From positions 372,001 through 436,000 of the forward strand of contig CP125275.1 of the NCBI GenBank assembly GCA_031674855.1: DNA of 64,000 bases, read 5' to 3'. This DNA comes from CGIF01 sp031674855. Its GTDB lineage: Bacteria > Bacillota_I > Bacilli_A > Mycoplasmatales > CGIF01. Positions 31,142-43,067 of the stretch are shown piece after piece. The notes beneath the pieces were generated by a model. The model saw nothing but the letters and a program-made list of their open reading frames with translations, did no database searches and was not told the DNA's origin. Made by a program: the position numbers and the translations under genes. Numbering within the stretch: position 1 is the first letter of the stretch; each line of letters begins with the position of its first letter.

Positions 31142-32137
31142 ATGACAATAATAATTTGATGGTGTTGTTTAATGGCTATTTTGCCTCTTTTTTATTTCTT
31201 TTTATTAAGAAACAGTTGGCGATTATTTTTGGGATTTATTATTTTATTAATAACACTTTTTGGTTATTTCGCTCCTGAAGCAATCGCTTATTCCATAATG
31301 AAAACTGAAATCGAAAAAAGCAAACCTTCTTTTCAACAGTTACAAACTAATTTGGACAGTATTACTGATATCAAGCCAAATGATTCTGATTCAGAAAGAG
31401 TTAGATTGGAAAAAAATATAATTTGAAAACAAAAGTTATTTGAACAAATAAAGGAAATGCTGATAGAAGGAAGTGGAGATAAAAAAAAAAATCTTTTAGA
31501 TTACCAGAAAGAATATTGTGATTTAATTGAATTAATAGGTGAGTGACGAGAAAAATGAGGCGAAAGAACTAATTTTCGAGTATTATTATTTTGTGGTAAA
31601 GAATTTAATCAAGAGTTAATGAGAAAGGAGATAGGCAGTAATGAAGTTGAAAAAAAAGAAGTGGAAGATTTTAATATTATTGATTTTGAAAAAAACACTA
31701 AGATTGATGATGTGCAAAAATTTTTGCAAAAAACCTGTCAACTGTCCACCCGAGGAAGTTTTCCGACTATTTGATTAAAAAATATTGACAAAATTACTGA
31801 TTCTGAAGTTAAAAATCGAGTTTTAGAAATGATTGATTTCAAAAAAAACGCAAATTTAGGAAAGATTAAGCAGCAAATAAAATCAAAAGAGGGAAAAGTG
31901 ATTGAAGAGATAGATATAGACATTGATCTATCTCGTTTTATTTTAGTAGCAACTACTTTGACTAAAAATCCCAAATCCCCTTCTGAACTATTAAATAAAT
32001 TAAAAAAAATTGAATCTTTTTGGGATAAGCACTTTTGATGAATTTTTTCTTTTTCTTTAGGATTAGAAGTATTAATTTTTTATCTAATATTCAAATTTAA
32101 TAAAAAAAATAGTTCTCAAATGTTGCTTAATTATTAA
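31142..32137 (+). CDS. Membrane-anchored degenerate Lon-like AAA+ protein
   Basis: 331 residues. N-terminal hydrophobic segments (MAILPLFYFFLLRNSW and LFLGFIILLITLFGYF), a 200-residue soluble part and a C-terminal membrane segment (WWIFSFSLGLEVLIFYLIF). The soluble part aligns with the Lon ATPase Walker B and sensor region: PTIWLKNIDKITDSEVKNRV against PxxLLDEIDK, VLEMIDFKKNANLGK against LLEVLDPEQN, and IDIDLSRFILVATTLTKNP against YDLSxVxFVATxN. Walker A (VLLFCGKEFNQELMR) has lost GKT/S and Walker B has lost DE, so ATPase activity is not expected. No protease domain follows. This looks like a dead Lon-type ATPase module recruited as a membrane scaffold. The alignment was made by eye. Confidence 0.6.
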
Positions 32138-32175
32138 AAAAAATATTTTGCTAAATTTTTGTAGGTTATTCTTGC

Positions 32176-32346
32176 TTAGTTGTTAATCTTTCTATCTTCT
32201 AATTTTGCTTTTCTTCTTTTAACTTTTCTGACAGTTCTTAACAATTTTAAATTAACTATTATATTTAGTAATATCGCTGTTTTATCACGTAAACTATTTC
32301 ACCACTCTTTAAATCCGTTGATAGAATCCAACCCACTAGTTACCAT
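32176..32346 (-). CDS. Possible small basic peptide
   Basis: 56 residues (MVTSGLDSINGFKEWWNSLR at the start, then a hydrophobic and strongly basic helix ending KVKRRKAKLED). Amphipathic and plausible as a small membrane-associated protein. Only length and composition support it. Confidence 0.3.
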
Positions 32347-32753
32347 TTAATGAGTCTCTAGAAATATCTTGAAATAAATTAATTGAATTTGACGTAACTT
32401 CTTCTTGATCATTTAATAAAACCTCAACAACAATTATCCTACCTAATGAGTAAGTAGTACCAAGAATAGGCACGCTGTCTATGACGATGTAAGATATTTT
32501 CTGCTTTATTTATTTTATTGACAAAAACGTTAGATTATTTTTAAGTTTTTACAATTAATACTAAACAATTAAGCACTTTATATATCTAAAAAGAGTGGAT
32601 TAGATACATAGGCAAAATTAATATAGATGATTAATTATTACTTCGTGCAATAATTTTATCATTTTCATAATCGAAATTCATCCTCCCATCTAAACGCAAA
32701 TTTAAACGGTTATTTAAGGAGTAAAGATTTTGGAATAGTAAAAATTTACCAAT
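32347..32753. other. AT-rich intergenic stretch, no gene seen
   Basis: No open frame with a start on either strand looks real. Short direct and inverted AT repeats are present. It separates the accessory cluster from the conserved 178-residue gene and probably holds the promoter for the latter. Confidence 0.5.
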
Positions 32754-33290
32754 ATGAAAATTAGCGAATATTTAGTAGGTAAGAAAATAGCAGTTAATGA
32801 TAAAATGCAAAAACGCTATCATTACTTACTCAGTAAAGAAATCGGCGAGTTGGCTAGCGATTTTCATCAATTTGACTTTTGACCTAAACTTACGCCCGAA
32901 CAAATGCTCAATTATGGAGTATTTGAAGGAAAATATTTGAATGATTGTCAAGAAGAATTACCCGAAGAATGATTTATTAACTCTAGAGACAAAAGATCAG
33001 AGATTGCTGATGTTAAGTTCAACTATTTCAAAACAAAAAGCCGTCAATCCTTAAGAACCTGACAAGAAAAGAAGTGAATAATTGGTGATGATCCTCGAGG
33101 TTGATTTCAATGATATTGTCGTTATTATCTCGGTCGTAGAACTGATTATGATAATAAACAAATAGCTAGATGAAAATCTTTTAAAAGGCACTTAGGACAA
33201 ATTAGAAAGAATTGTTCAGTTAAAGATTTAAACTGTCGACCCCGTCAACGACAAGCTTTATTGCAATGAGCTTACAATCCTTTTATTTAG
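32754..33290 (+). CDS. Conserved hypothetical protein
   Basis: 178 residues with nine UGA-Trp codons, so it disappears when the standard code is used. The core has PRGWFQWYCRYYLGRRTDYD, then KNCSVKDLNCRPRQRQALLQ and WAYNPF at the end. I recall this Trp/Arg-rich pattern from uncharacterised proteins of bacteria and fungi but know no function. The density of conserved Trp, Tyr, Cys and Arg suggests a compact fold, possibly nucleic-acid or metal binding. Intact. Confidence 0.7.
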
Positions 33291-33427
33291 GTTTTTTGTT
33301 GTATTCAAAAAAATTGCGAAATCTTCGTTTGTAGACGAATTGTAAAAAATTTGTATAGAAAAGTTTGCTTGTAAATTCTACAACTTTAAAATTTATCAAA
33401 AAAAAAAAAAATCATCAATTTAACAAA

Positions 33428-34483
33428 TTATTTTGAGAAAAGAAAATAACAAACATCGCCTTCCTGAATTAGATATTCAGCTCCTTCCTTGCGAATTTTG
33501 CCAGATTTCTTTAATTCTTCTCTGCTAGGAAATTGCAGTCAATCATTGTAATTATAAACTTCAACTCTAATAAAGCCTTTTTCGATATCAGAATGAATTA
33601 ATCCAGCGCACTCTTTGGCATTCATAGATATTTTAGCTAATCAACTCTTAGTTTCATCTTCGCCAGTAGTGAAAAAAGTTTTTAGTTCTAATGCCTGTTT
33701 AATTTTGTCAGCTAAAAGCGAAAAATCAGTATTGTTTCAACCAAGTTCTTTTTTTTCTTCTGGTGATAAATCTTCTGTTTCTTTTTCTAATTTGACTGCT
33801 AAAGGAAAGAAAGGAATTTTTTTTTCTTCAGTGTATTTTTTTAATTCATTGGTTTCAGAAATGTCATCTCCGTAATTGCCAATTAAGATAATTGGCTTGT
33901 TAGTCAAAAAATTATAACCTTTTAATAAATCTCTTTCTTCTTCGGAAAGTTCTATCTGTTTAACTAGTTGTCCATTTTCCAAGTTTGTTTGAATTACCTT
34001 TAAGGTGCTTTCCTCCTTTTTGGTTTTTTCGTTGTGAACTTTTATTTTATTTAATTTTTTGGTAACTTGTTGTAAATCAGCCAAAATTAATTCCAATTGA
34101 ATTATCTCGAAGTCGCGAATAGGGTCAATAGATTTTTCCACATGAACTATTTCTTTTTCCGGAAAGCAGCGAAGTACGTGACAAATCAAATCTACTTCTC
34201 GAATGTGAGATAAAAATTCATTACCTAAACCGGATCCTTGTGAAGCTCCTTTGACTAAACCAGCAATATCAACGATTTCTATTACACTAGGAGTAGTTTT
34301 TTTACTTTTTCAGTAATCGCTTTGTCTTGCCAAGCGAGGATCAGAAAATAGCATTATTCCAACACTCGGATCAATAGTAGCGAAAGGATAATTAGCGATA
34401 AGAGTTTCTTTTTTGGTGAAGAAGTTAAACAAACTAGATTTACCAACATTTGGCAATCCGACTAGACCAATTTTAACAGACAT
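33428..34483 (-). CDS. ychF: Ribosome-binding ATPase YchF/Ola1
   Basis: 351 residues, family length. The P-loop is GLPNVGKSSLFNFF, followed by FATIDPSVGIM, VDIAGLVKGASQGSGLGNEF and HVLRCFP. The TGS-like C-terminal domain ends with EGAEYLIQEGDVCYFLF. YchF is an Obg-family ATPase that binds ribosomes and is involved in stress responses. UGA is Trp at several sites. It is transcribed away from the 178-residue gene and about 160 bp downstream of mnmA. Intact. Confidence 0.95.
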
Positions 34484-34645
34484 TTAGTTATAAATTATTT
34501 TTTTTGAAAGTTTCGGTTAATTACTTGAAAGAGAAGCATAGTAAAAATTAATAAAAACACAAAATGAAAATAATTTTTATATAGGCTTTATCTTCATAAA
34601 GAAAAAAATAAAAACAGTTATTTTAATTGCTTAGATTTTTATGAA

Positions 34646-35800
34646 TTAGTTATCATAATAATTAATAGGTTCGCTGTTTTCTTCATTTTTTTCAGTACTA
34701 AAAATCATTCCACCCCCCAAACAGATTTTATTTCAGTAAAAAACAGCATATTGACCAGGAGTAATTGCTCTTTGTTTTTCTTTAAATTCTACTTTTAATT
34801 CTTGAATATTATTATCAAAGACAACTTTGATCGGAACTTTTAGTTGTCGATAACGGAATTTAGCAGTTATTCCTTGACTTTTAAGATATTCCTTGACTTT
34901 TTCTCCCTTAATTAACCAATTAATTTCTTTTACTAAACATCATCGGCTATGCAGTCGTTCATTGTCTCAACCTTCCGCCACATAAACTTCATTTTTTTCA
35001 GTACTTTTTCCTACTACGTAATGAGGCTTTTTTTGACCTGATAAGCCTAAGTTACGTCGCTGTCCAATCGTAAAATAAAAAGCTCCTAAATGTTTACCAA
35101 CAACTTCTTTATTATCAATATTTATTACCTTACCTTCTTTTTCCGGAAAATAATTGCTCAAAAATTGTTCAAATTTTCTTTCACCAATAAAACAAATCCC
35201 AGTTGAATCTTTTTTTTTCGCGTTGATTAATCCTTCTTGTTCAGCAATTTGACGCACCTCTTGTTTGGTTAAATCCGCTAAGGGAAAAATTATTTGATTT
35301 AGTAATTTATGATTAATTTGACAAAGGAAATAAGTTTGGTCTTTATTATTGTCTTTAGATTGATTTAAAAAAAAAGTACCTTTTTGACTAATAATTTTAG
35401 CATAATGACCAGTAGCAATAAATTCAGTTTTGAGTTTGTTTTTAGCATAATCAACAAAGTAGTTGAATTTAATCATGCTATTACACAAAATGTCAGGATT
35501 GGGAGTAAGACCTTTTTTTAAGTCTTGAAGAAAACTACTAAAAACTTTATCTCAGTATTCCTGAATGAATTCGATTTTATAGATAGGAATTTCTAATTGT
35601 TGGGCTACTTTTTGAGCATCGTTTCAATCCTTGACTTGCGAACAAACTTTGGTAGAATTATTTCCTAAATAATCATCCCAATTCTGCATAAAAACTGCTA
35701 TTACTTCTCATCCTTGCTTTTTTAACAGATAGGCAGACACAGCTGAATCAACTCCGCCACTTAATCCAATAACAATTTTTTTAGTTAATTTATTAGTCAT
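34646..35800 (-). CDS. mnmA: tRNA 2-thiouridylase MnmA
   Basis: 384 residues. The PP-loop is GLSGGVDSAVSAYLL. The catalytic cysteines are in NPDILCNSMIKF and DSTGICFIGERKF. The C-terminal barrel ends with AITPGQYAVFYW and CLGGGMI. It thiolates wobble U34 of Lys, Glu and Gln tRNAs and works in the same wobble base as MnmE/MnmG, which are also in this window. Intact, UGA-Trp at several sites. Confidence 0.95.
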
Positions 35801-35853
35801 CCAAATTAAATATTTTTTATAAAATTATAACAATCTTTTATAATCAAACAGTT

Positions 35854-36941
35854 ATGAATATTTTTGAAATTTTTAAAAAAAATGGTAATAAATTTTTGGA
35901 AAAATCACTAATGAGTGTTTTTAAGGGAATGGACAAACAGAAGCTTGATTTTATTTTTTTGTGATTTCTCGAAGCTTTTGATGTCGAGGGGGCAAATATT
36001 CTAAACGTCAAAAATATGAAAAAAAAACCCTTCCAATCCTATGCGGCAAATGAGATAGTCAAACAGTTAATTACAGAAGTTCAAAAAAAAAAATTAACTG
36101 ATTTAATGAGTCAGTTAAAAAAACATGACTCTTTTTTTGTCAATGAGATTGATTCAGTTAAAGAGGAAGAATTAGAGAGTAACAAAGGAACCGTTTCTCG
36201 GGAAATTTTTATGGAAGTGGAAAAATTAGTTCCCGATGCTCTAACATTATTAGCTCTGATTAAAGTTGACCCAAATGATTTTCAAGAAAGTTACAACTCT
36301 TTGGCAGCAATGTGAAAAGATCTCTTTAAAGATCCAAAAAACGAGGAGGATAAAAAAAAATAAGAAAATCTGCTCGATACGCCGTTTCAAAAGCTTTAGA
36401 TGATTTGGAAAAACTAATGGTTATTGAAAATGAAAATAATAAAAAAAACGCTGAAGATTATTGCAAATTTAAATATGAATCTATTAAAAAAGAATTGAGA
36501 AAATACTCAGTCGAGGAGAAAGAATTGGATGCTGAACTTCGAATTGAACTAACAAAATTAAAAAACACCGATTTTATTCAAAAAACAAAAATTGATGAAA
36601 TAGCGATTAGAATCACTGATAATATTAAATTAAAAAAAATTGAACGAGAGTTAAATAATTTGCTTGAGAGTTACAAGGAAGATCTTCCTTTGAAAAAAAA
36701 AAAAAGATTACTAAATAAATTAATTTCTTTTAAGAAAAAGGAAATCTTTCCTTATCAACAATGTTATCAGAAAAAAAAAGAGGAAGTTAACAATTTGATA
36801 AAAAGACTAGAGTCAGACGAATCTTCTTACCAATCTTTTTTGCAAAATAATAATTTTTCCTTAGCGGCTAAATCAATGATTGGTTTTTATTTACTGACGG
36901 CAGTAATTGTAATTTTTTCAAAATTACCAAAATTAAGATAA
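35854..36941 (+). pseudogene. Tail-anchored coiled-coil protein, one frame break
   Basis: 362 residues if one A is added to the A9 run at 36352-36360. The first half is a soluble helical domain (FKGMDKQKLDFIFLWFLEAF). The second half is highly charged coiled coil with poly-Lys. One membrane segment (MIGFYLLTAVIVIFSKL) ends the protein. It belongs to the same group as the genes at 26733 and 60075. The break falls at the junction of the two halves, so each half could be made separately. Confidence 0.55.
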
Positions 36942-36961
36942 TAAAAATACAATCTGAGTGT

Positions 36962-36974
36962 GATATATATATAA
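36962..36974. repeat. (TA)n tract before the giant gene
   Basis: An alternating TA run about 25-35 bp before the ATG of the giant coiled-coil gene. It may form part of the promoter. Confidence 0.5.
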
Positions 36975-36998
36975 AATATTAATATTATTAAGAACAAT

Positions 36999-39900
36999 AT
37001 GAATGGGGTTAAAAAAATCGACATAATCGAATCATGAAATAATAAGTCTAAGTCTTTTGGAAAAATAAAAAAGGCGATTATTGAACAACTAAAAACAAAA
37101 ATTTATTTGAATTCTCTTATTGACTTACCGTGAGAAAATACTATTAACGAACGATGAGGAGAAGATAATAAAGGTCCAAAAGATAAAAAAAGTTGAGCTA
37201 ATTAATTATGCTAATGAAATTCTTGCTTTTTCTTTTTTTGATGATAGATTGTCATTCGCACAAAAGTTAATAGAAAATTTTGATAATAATACAAATAAAA
37301 AGGAGGAATTCCAAATAGTTATTGAAGAACTTAAGGAAATTATCGATACAACAAAAAATAGAGACGATTCAGTTAAGTCAGCTCTAGTTTTTAAAAAAGA
37401 TTTAAAAAGTTACCAAGAAATAATAGTTGATAAAATTCGAGAACTTGAGGAAAAATTAGAAGAATTTGAGAGAGAGAGAATAATATCAATCATCATTCTA
37501 ATGTTAATTTAAAGAGTATCAAAGTTCTAATTCTTACCATTACAGGACAGGGAACTGCCGGAATAATTATTGATAATGGTAATGAATCACCAGTAATACC
37601 TTTTCAAATGGCCAATCCTTTACCAATAAAAATTACTGCTATTGGTGGACCAAGTGGTCGAACTAAATTTGATAGAGGAGAATGAGATCACGCCCGCTAC
37701 ACAATTAAACCCATTACCATTGTTAGTGATGACAATAATCGTTCTGTTGTGATTGATGAATTAGTTGTTCGATTCAGAACTTGGTTTTTTGTTGATGACC
37801 GCTATGAACTAGAAAATTCTACTCCAAGAGCGGAAATTCCAAATTTTTTAAAAAACGAAACTAGCAAAAATTGAGATAGTTACAAAGAAATTCAAAAACT
37901 TGAGGATAATTTACTAAATGTTGGCAGAAAAGTTAAGATTAAATTGTCCGAATTTGAGCATAATAATAAAAAACACTCTTGAAGGCTTCTCGGAGAAAAA
38001 AATGAAGAAAATAATTATTCATTAGAAGTTTATAACAATTACACTCTGATGATGGAAGATGGAAAGGAACTTAATTTTAATGAAAATAATTTGACTAGTC
38101 TTATTCGCAAGGCAAAAATTTATGAAAAAGAGCACGAAAATAAAGACCTAAGAACCAAAACCTACCTTAATATTTTAACAAAAATATTGAGCGATATTGA
38201 CGAGAGCTAAGATGTTCGAACTATTGAGCAAGATTTGGAAATTAAAAGATTAGAAGTCATATGTTGAAATTTACTTAAGGATTCAAGTTTAGAAAAATAT
38301 TTAAGAGATGAGACAGATAATAGTCAAGAAAAAATAAATGATTGAAAAAATTATTTAATTGAATTGGAGAATAACTCTTCTAGTGATTGAATAAAAAGAC
38401 CCGAAAATCAGTTTATTTTTTTAAAAACTTTAGAAAATTTAATCGAATGCGGATATCAAGCTAGCGACAAAATTGATTTTGCTATTGAAATTGAAGATAA
38501 TGGTTCAAAAAAAGTGAAATCTTTTTACAAAACTTTTAATGGTTCTAAATTCGATACAGCAATTTGGGAAAAAGAGCGAGCTGACTATTATGCTAGTGAG
38601 TGTCAGAGTCTAGTTGGAGAAATTCAAGACAATCTTGTTAAGTATCCTGATTGGGAACAGAACATAAATTCAGTAATTGGCGAAAGGAGAGAGCGAGATG
38701 CAGAAAAAACCATTGAAGAGCGAATAGAAGAATACATTGTTTTGGCAATGAATCAAGAATTGGTTCGTGAAAAAATCGACAAGATTAAAAAGTTAGCTCA
38801 GGAGGAAATCAAAAAGTTGAATGAAACAGAATTTGAACAAACATCGACTAATGATGATGAGCATGTTACTCCTTACATAGTAAACTTTGGGGAAAATTCT
38901 TACTCAAATGACTTTGTAGACCAAAATAAAACTGAGATTGACAAAGCTAACAAAATTATTATTTATATTGAGAAAGCAAGTTTTGATCTTCAAATAGGAT
39001 TTAAAAATTTTGCGAATGAAGTTTCGGAAATGATCAATGAATTGGATAATGAATTATTGCCAATCGGAATGAAAAGTATTGATTTAGACTTAAAGCATAT
39101 GAAAAAATCTTAAATTGTCTTCAAGATGATGCTATCCGTGAAATAGGAGAAGAGTGAGAGGAGGAAAAGTTCAGATTAGAAGAAATTAATCAGGAAGAAT
39201 TTTTAGGAGTTGAGTGAAAAGAGGAGTTAAAAAAAGAAACAAGGTTGACTAAAATAGAATGATTGATTGAGGAAGATCTTTTAGAAAAAGTTGAAAATAT
39301 TATTGATAAAATAAGAGAAAAGAAAAAAAGTTTAATGAAAAAGATTTCTGATAAAGTTGGTGAAAATAGATTTAATATAATTTCAAAAATCATTGTTGCT
39401 AGCAAGAAAAATCTTGCTGAATTAGAACAGAAGGTTGAAGAAGTTTGAAAACCATCAAACGAAGACTTGATTAATTTGGTTGATTTAAGAAGTGCTTTAA
39501 TTTATGCGGAGGAAGCAGTAAATAAACCAGATTCTACAGCGGATGACTTAGAAGAAGAAATTAGCAATTTAAAAAAATGAAAAATTCATTCTAATTTCAA
39601 ATTTGAAGATTGCAGTGAAATTAGCGAAGAATGATTGCATAATTTTTCATGAAGGGTTTATAACGCAGAAACAAACAACAAGGCAACTGAAATTTTTGAT
39701 AAACTAATTTCTTTAAAAAAATTATTAGAAATTATTGAGCGACAACCAGAACAAGATTTAGAAATTATCAAAAATAATTTACAAGATATTCAAGACTTAA
39801 TTCCTAATAATAATGATTTGAATCAAAGTATTTCTATTAATTACGGAGAATTAGGCTCATCCCAAATAGCTGCTTATGATAAATTAAAAATTCGAGTTGA

Positions 39901-41500
39901 TAATTTTGAATTAGAGTTACTGAAAGCGCAATTTATATTTAGTGAACTAAACATTAGTCAGGAGGAAAAGGAGGTAGTAAAAAAATCTTCAAGCAAACAA
40001 GAATTAAAAGAAATTCAAGACTCTATTCAAAAAAAAAACACTAAGTGAAATGATTTTTTTGTCAAATATAACATTGTAGAGCAGGAAATTAAGGATAGAT
40101 GAACAGGAAATTTTAAAAGCGTCTCCGAAGTTCAGCAAGTTTGTGATAATGGATGAATAAATCCTGACCATTTTGAGATTGATGATAATGGACAATTTCG
40201 AGGTACAGGAATATGAAATCATCTTAATCCTTTAAAAGATAAATTTCAAGAATATCCAGATTTGACTAGTAACGGTTCAGAAACATACGATCCGTCTGTC
40301 GAGGATGGTGATAGATCAATTGAGGTGCAGCAATCGACTCCTTATCCAGGACAAGAAAGTTCGTCCCAAGTTAATCAGGACGAAGGCGAAACAAATCCTG
40401 AAAATGATTTGTTAACCGAATGATCCGATTGGACAAATTGCACTAAATGTGGAAAGATAAGTTTCGAAGAATTACTCGAAGAAGACAAACTTTGTGAAGA
40501 TTGTGCTAGAGATCTTTGTTATTGATGCAAAAAATGCGAAAAGACATTCCCTCTTAATGCAAAAAGGTATGAAAAATTAAGTTATCAAGGGGCTGATCAA
40601 GGGGCTTTTTGTTCTTTAATGAGACATGAAAGAAAATGTGAATTAGAAGAAATAAATTTAGATGATTGTAATATCTTTGAAGAAGCATCCTCTCCTCAAA
40701 CTAATCCACAAATCATTCTTAATTCAGATAAAATTCCTCCAAATCCTCAAGTACCTAAGCAACAACCAACCCCACCTCCTTCACCAAAACAAAATCCTAA
40801 AGAAGAAAAAACTGCCGAGGAAAAGAAATATGGTAAAGATTACTCTACCTTAAAACCTGATCAGCAAGTCGGGCGAAAGACTATTTGCGAAAACTGAAAA
40901 AAAGATAGTAATTACAACCGAAGTCAGGTTTGTTGTTATTGTTCTTTAGAGTTTCATTGAGACAAAAGTTTAGATTTCTTGTTAGCTCAAGAAAAAATAA
41001 TCACTGAACTAAAAAATCATGAGGATAGTTGTTTTTGTAAAAATGATGAAGCAAAACAATCAAAGATTAAAGAAAATAACTGAGAAAATTGCAAAAAAAC
41101 TTCTGACCGCTACTTTTACTCTTGTCGCAGTTGTTGAGGAAAAATTGAATTAGATAAAAATATCAGCAATTGAAACGATGCTGAAAAACAAGCAATAGCT
41201 GATGTAGTTTATCACAAAGAGCACGAATGCGGAAAAGAACAATCAACAAAGAAGATAGCTATCTACTTTTCTCCAAATCAGGGCGGTAATGAGCATGCTG
41301 ATTTAATTTATGCTGAAAGAATTGATAAAAGTGAACTAAGATTAGAAAAAGACAATCAAAGTCAAGTTCAACAATTACAAAATACAAGTGAAAATAATTA
41401 CAAAACGTGATTAATTGGAATTGGGATTGGCTTAGTGGTAATTCTGACTGCGTCTCTTTTATTAGCAAGCTTTGGAAAGGAAGAAAAAAGCAAAAAATAA
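36999..41500 (+). pseudogene. Giant tail-anchored coiled-coil/zinc-ribbon protein, several breaks
   Basis: About 1500 residues if the frame is repaired. The start has YLNSLIDLPWENT, which recalls the Lon segment before its ATPase domain. A beta-rich part follows (VLILTITGQGTAGIIIDNGN), then long coiled coil (38.2-40.1 kb). The C-terminal 300 residues hold four zinc-ribbon units (CTKCG, CEDC, CYWCKKC; CENW, VCCYC; CFC, NCKK, CRSCWG). The last part is a membrane segment (WLIGIGIGLVVILTASLLL) and a basic tail (KEEKSKK). Breaks lie near 37185 (A7, opposite sign), 37471-37478 (AG tract) and 39102-39107 (A6), and there is an in-frame TAA at 38208. It may be one decaying gene or two adjacent genes. 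Confidence 0.5.
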
Positions 41501-41523
41501 AATAATTCTAGAAAAAGCAATCG

Positions 41524-42867
41524 TTAATCTTTGCCTTTCTCTAAAAAATTAGGTGCTCCTGTCAGTGAACAAGTTCCATCGATATTTTTGGGGAAGGCAA
41601 TCAACTCTTTTAAATTATTAGCTTTTAACATTATAGCTAAGAGACGGTCAATTCCCAAACCAAATCCGCCATGAGGAGGAGCGGCAAACTCTAATGCTTG
41701 TAAAAAGTAACCAAAATTATTTTCTCTTTCTTCTTGATTATATCCTAATATTTTTAGCACTTTTTCTTGCAATTCGCGTTGATAAATTCGGCAACTACCA
41801 CTCAAAATCTCTTCGCCATTACAAATTAAGTCAAAGGCATCACAAATTATTTGTTCTGGTTTGATTTTTCCTTTCAATAAAGGCTTGATATACTTTTTTT
41901 GTGGAGTAGTAAAAGGATGCCGAAAAGGCTCATATTTTTTAGCCTCTTGATTATACTCAAAAAGCGGTCAATCAGTTATTCATAAAAAAACTAATTCTTT
42001 TTTATCGTGAGGATTTTTTCGCAAGTCTGGTTTGTCAGTGCCATATTTTTCCATCACTTGTTGATAGGTCATGCTGGGGAATTTAGTTTTAATTTGATAA
42101 CCGAACACTTTTTTGAGAATATTTTTGAGCAATCTTTCCATCAATTCTTTGATTTCATAACTAGGCATGAAACTAGTTTCTAATTCTAATTGCGAAAATT
42201 CAATTTGACGGTTGCTACGAGCATCTTCATTGCGAAAACTTTTTGCGATTGAATAGTAGCGATTAAATCCACCTACCATTAACAACTGTTTAAACATTTG
42301 AGCTGACTGAGGTAGGGTATAATAGCGATTTTCTAAGTTAGAAGGAACCACAAAACATTTAGCTCCTTCAGGTGAGTTTTGAGTTAGAATGGGAGTTTCC
42401 ACGTCAATAAAGCCGTTTTTGTGAAGAAAATTTCTTACTTCGTGCAGAAATTGATTTTTGATTACTAAGAATTTTTTACTGCTTGGGCGACGCAAATCAA
42501 GATAACGATAGCGATAGCGAGTATCATCATTAATATTAATATCATCTTTGATTTCAAAAGGAAGTTCTTTACTATAATTCACCAACTTATATTTAATTAA
42601 CTCAAGTTCAATTTCTTTTTCAGAGCCAGTCTTTTTTCTTAAGATTCCTTGCACTTCTAATAAGTCTCCTCTTTTTATTTCTTTTAATTTATTAATTAAC
42701 TCTTCTTTTTTAGTTACTATTTGAATCTTTCCGCTACTATCTTGTCCAACAATAAATAATAAACTTCCTAACTTTCTGATTTTATCTACTCATACATAAA
42801 AAGAAGCATTTTTGTCTAAATTTTGAGGATTTACTTTTATAATTTTTGCAAAAGAATTAATTGACAT
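41524..42867 (-). CDS. aspS: Aspartyl-tRNA synthetase lacking the GAD domain
   Basis: 447 residues instead of about 560-590. OB-fold tRNA-binding domain at the N-terminus, then class II motifs: RYRYLDLRR, FRNEDARSNRQIEFSQLELE (motif 2) and GFGLGIDRLLAIM (motif 3). The bacterial GAD insertion is missing: YGTDKPDLR is followed after about 12 residues by LWITDWPLFEYN, the segment normally found beyond it, giving a clean excision of roughly 130-150 residues. The active site appears intact, so charging should work. Single frame with UGA as Trp. Confidence 0.95.
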
Positions 42868-43067
42868 TATTCTAATTTTAGTTCAATAGAAAATTTTTTC
42901 AAATACTAAAGAGTAATTTTAATTAAAACGGAGAAATATTTTGATATTTAGTTTTGGAGATTAAATTTTTATCTAATTGCTTAAAAACTAAAATTATCGT
43001 ATTTTATCGAAAATAGTTTATTTTTTTAAAATTGTTATTTTGTTTCTCTGAAAAATTATTAATAAGT

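Noticed and set aside
33320..33345. Hairpin after the 178-residue gene (ttcgtttgtagacgaa)
   Set aside because: The 5-bp stem is too weak and has no clear T run, so it is not called a terminator.
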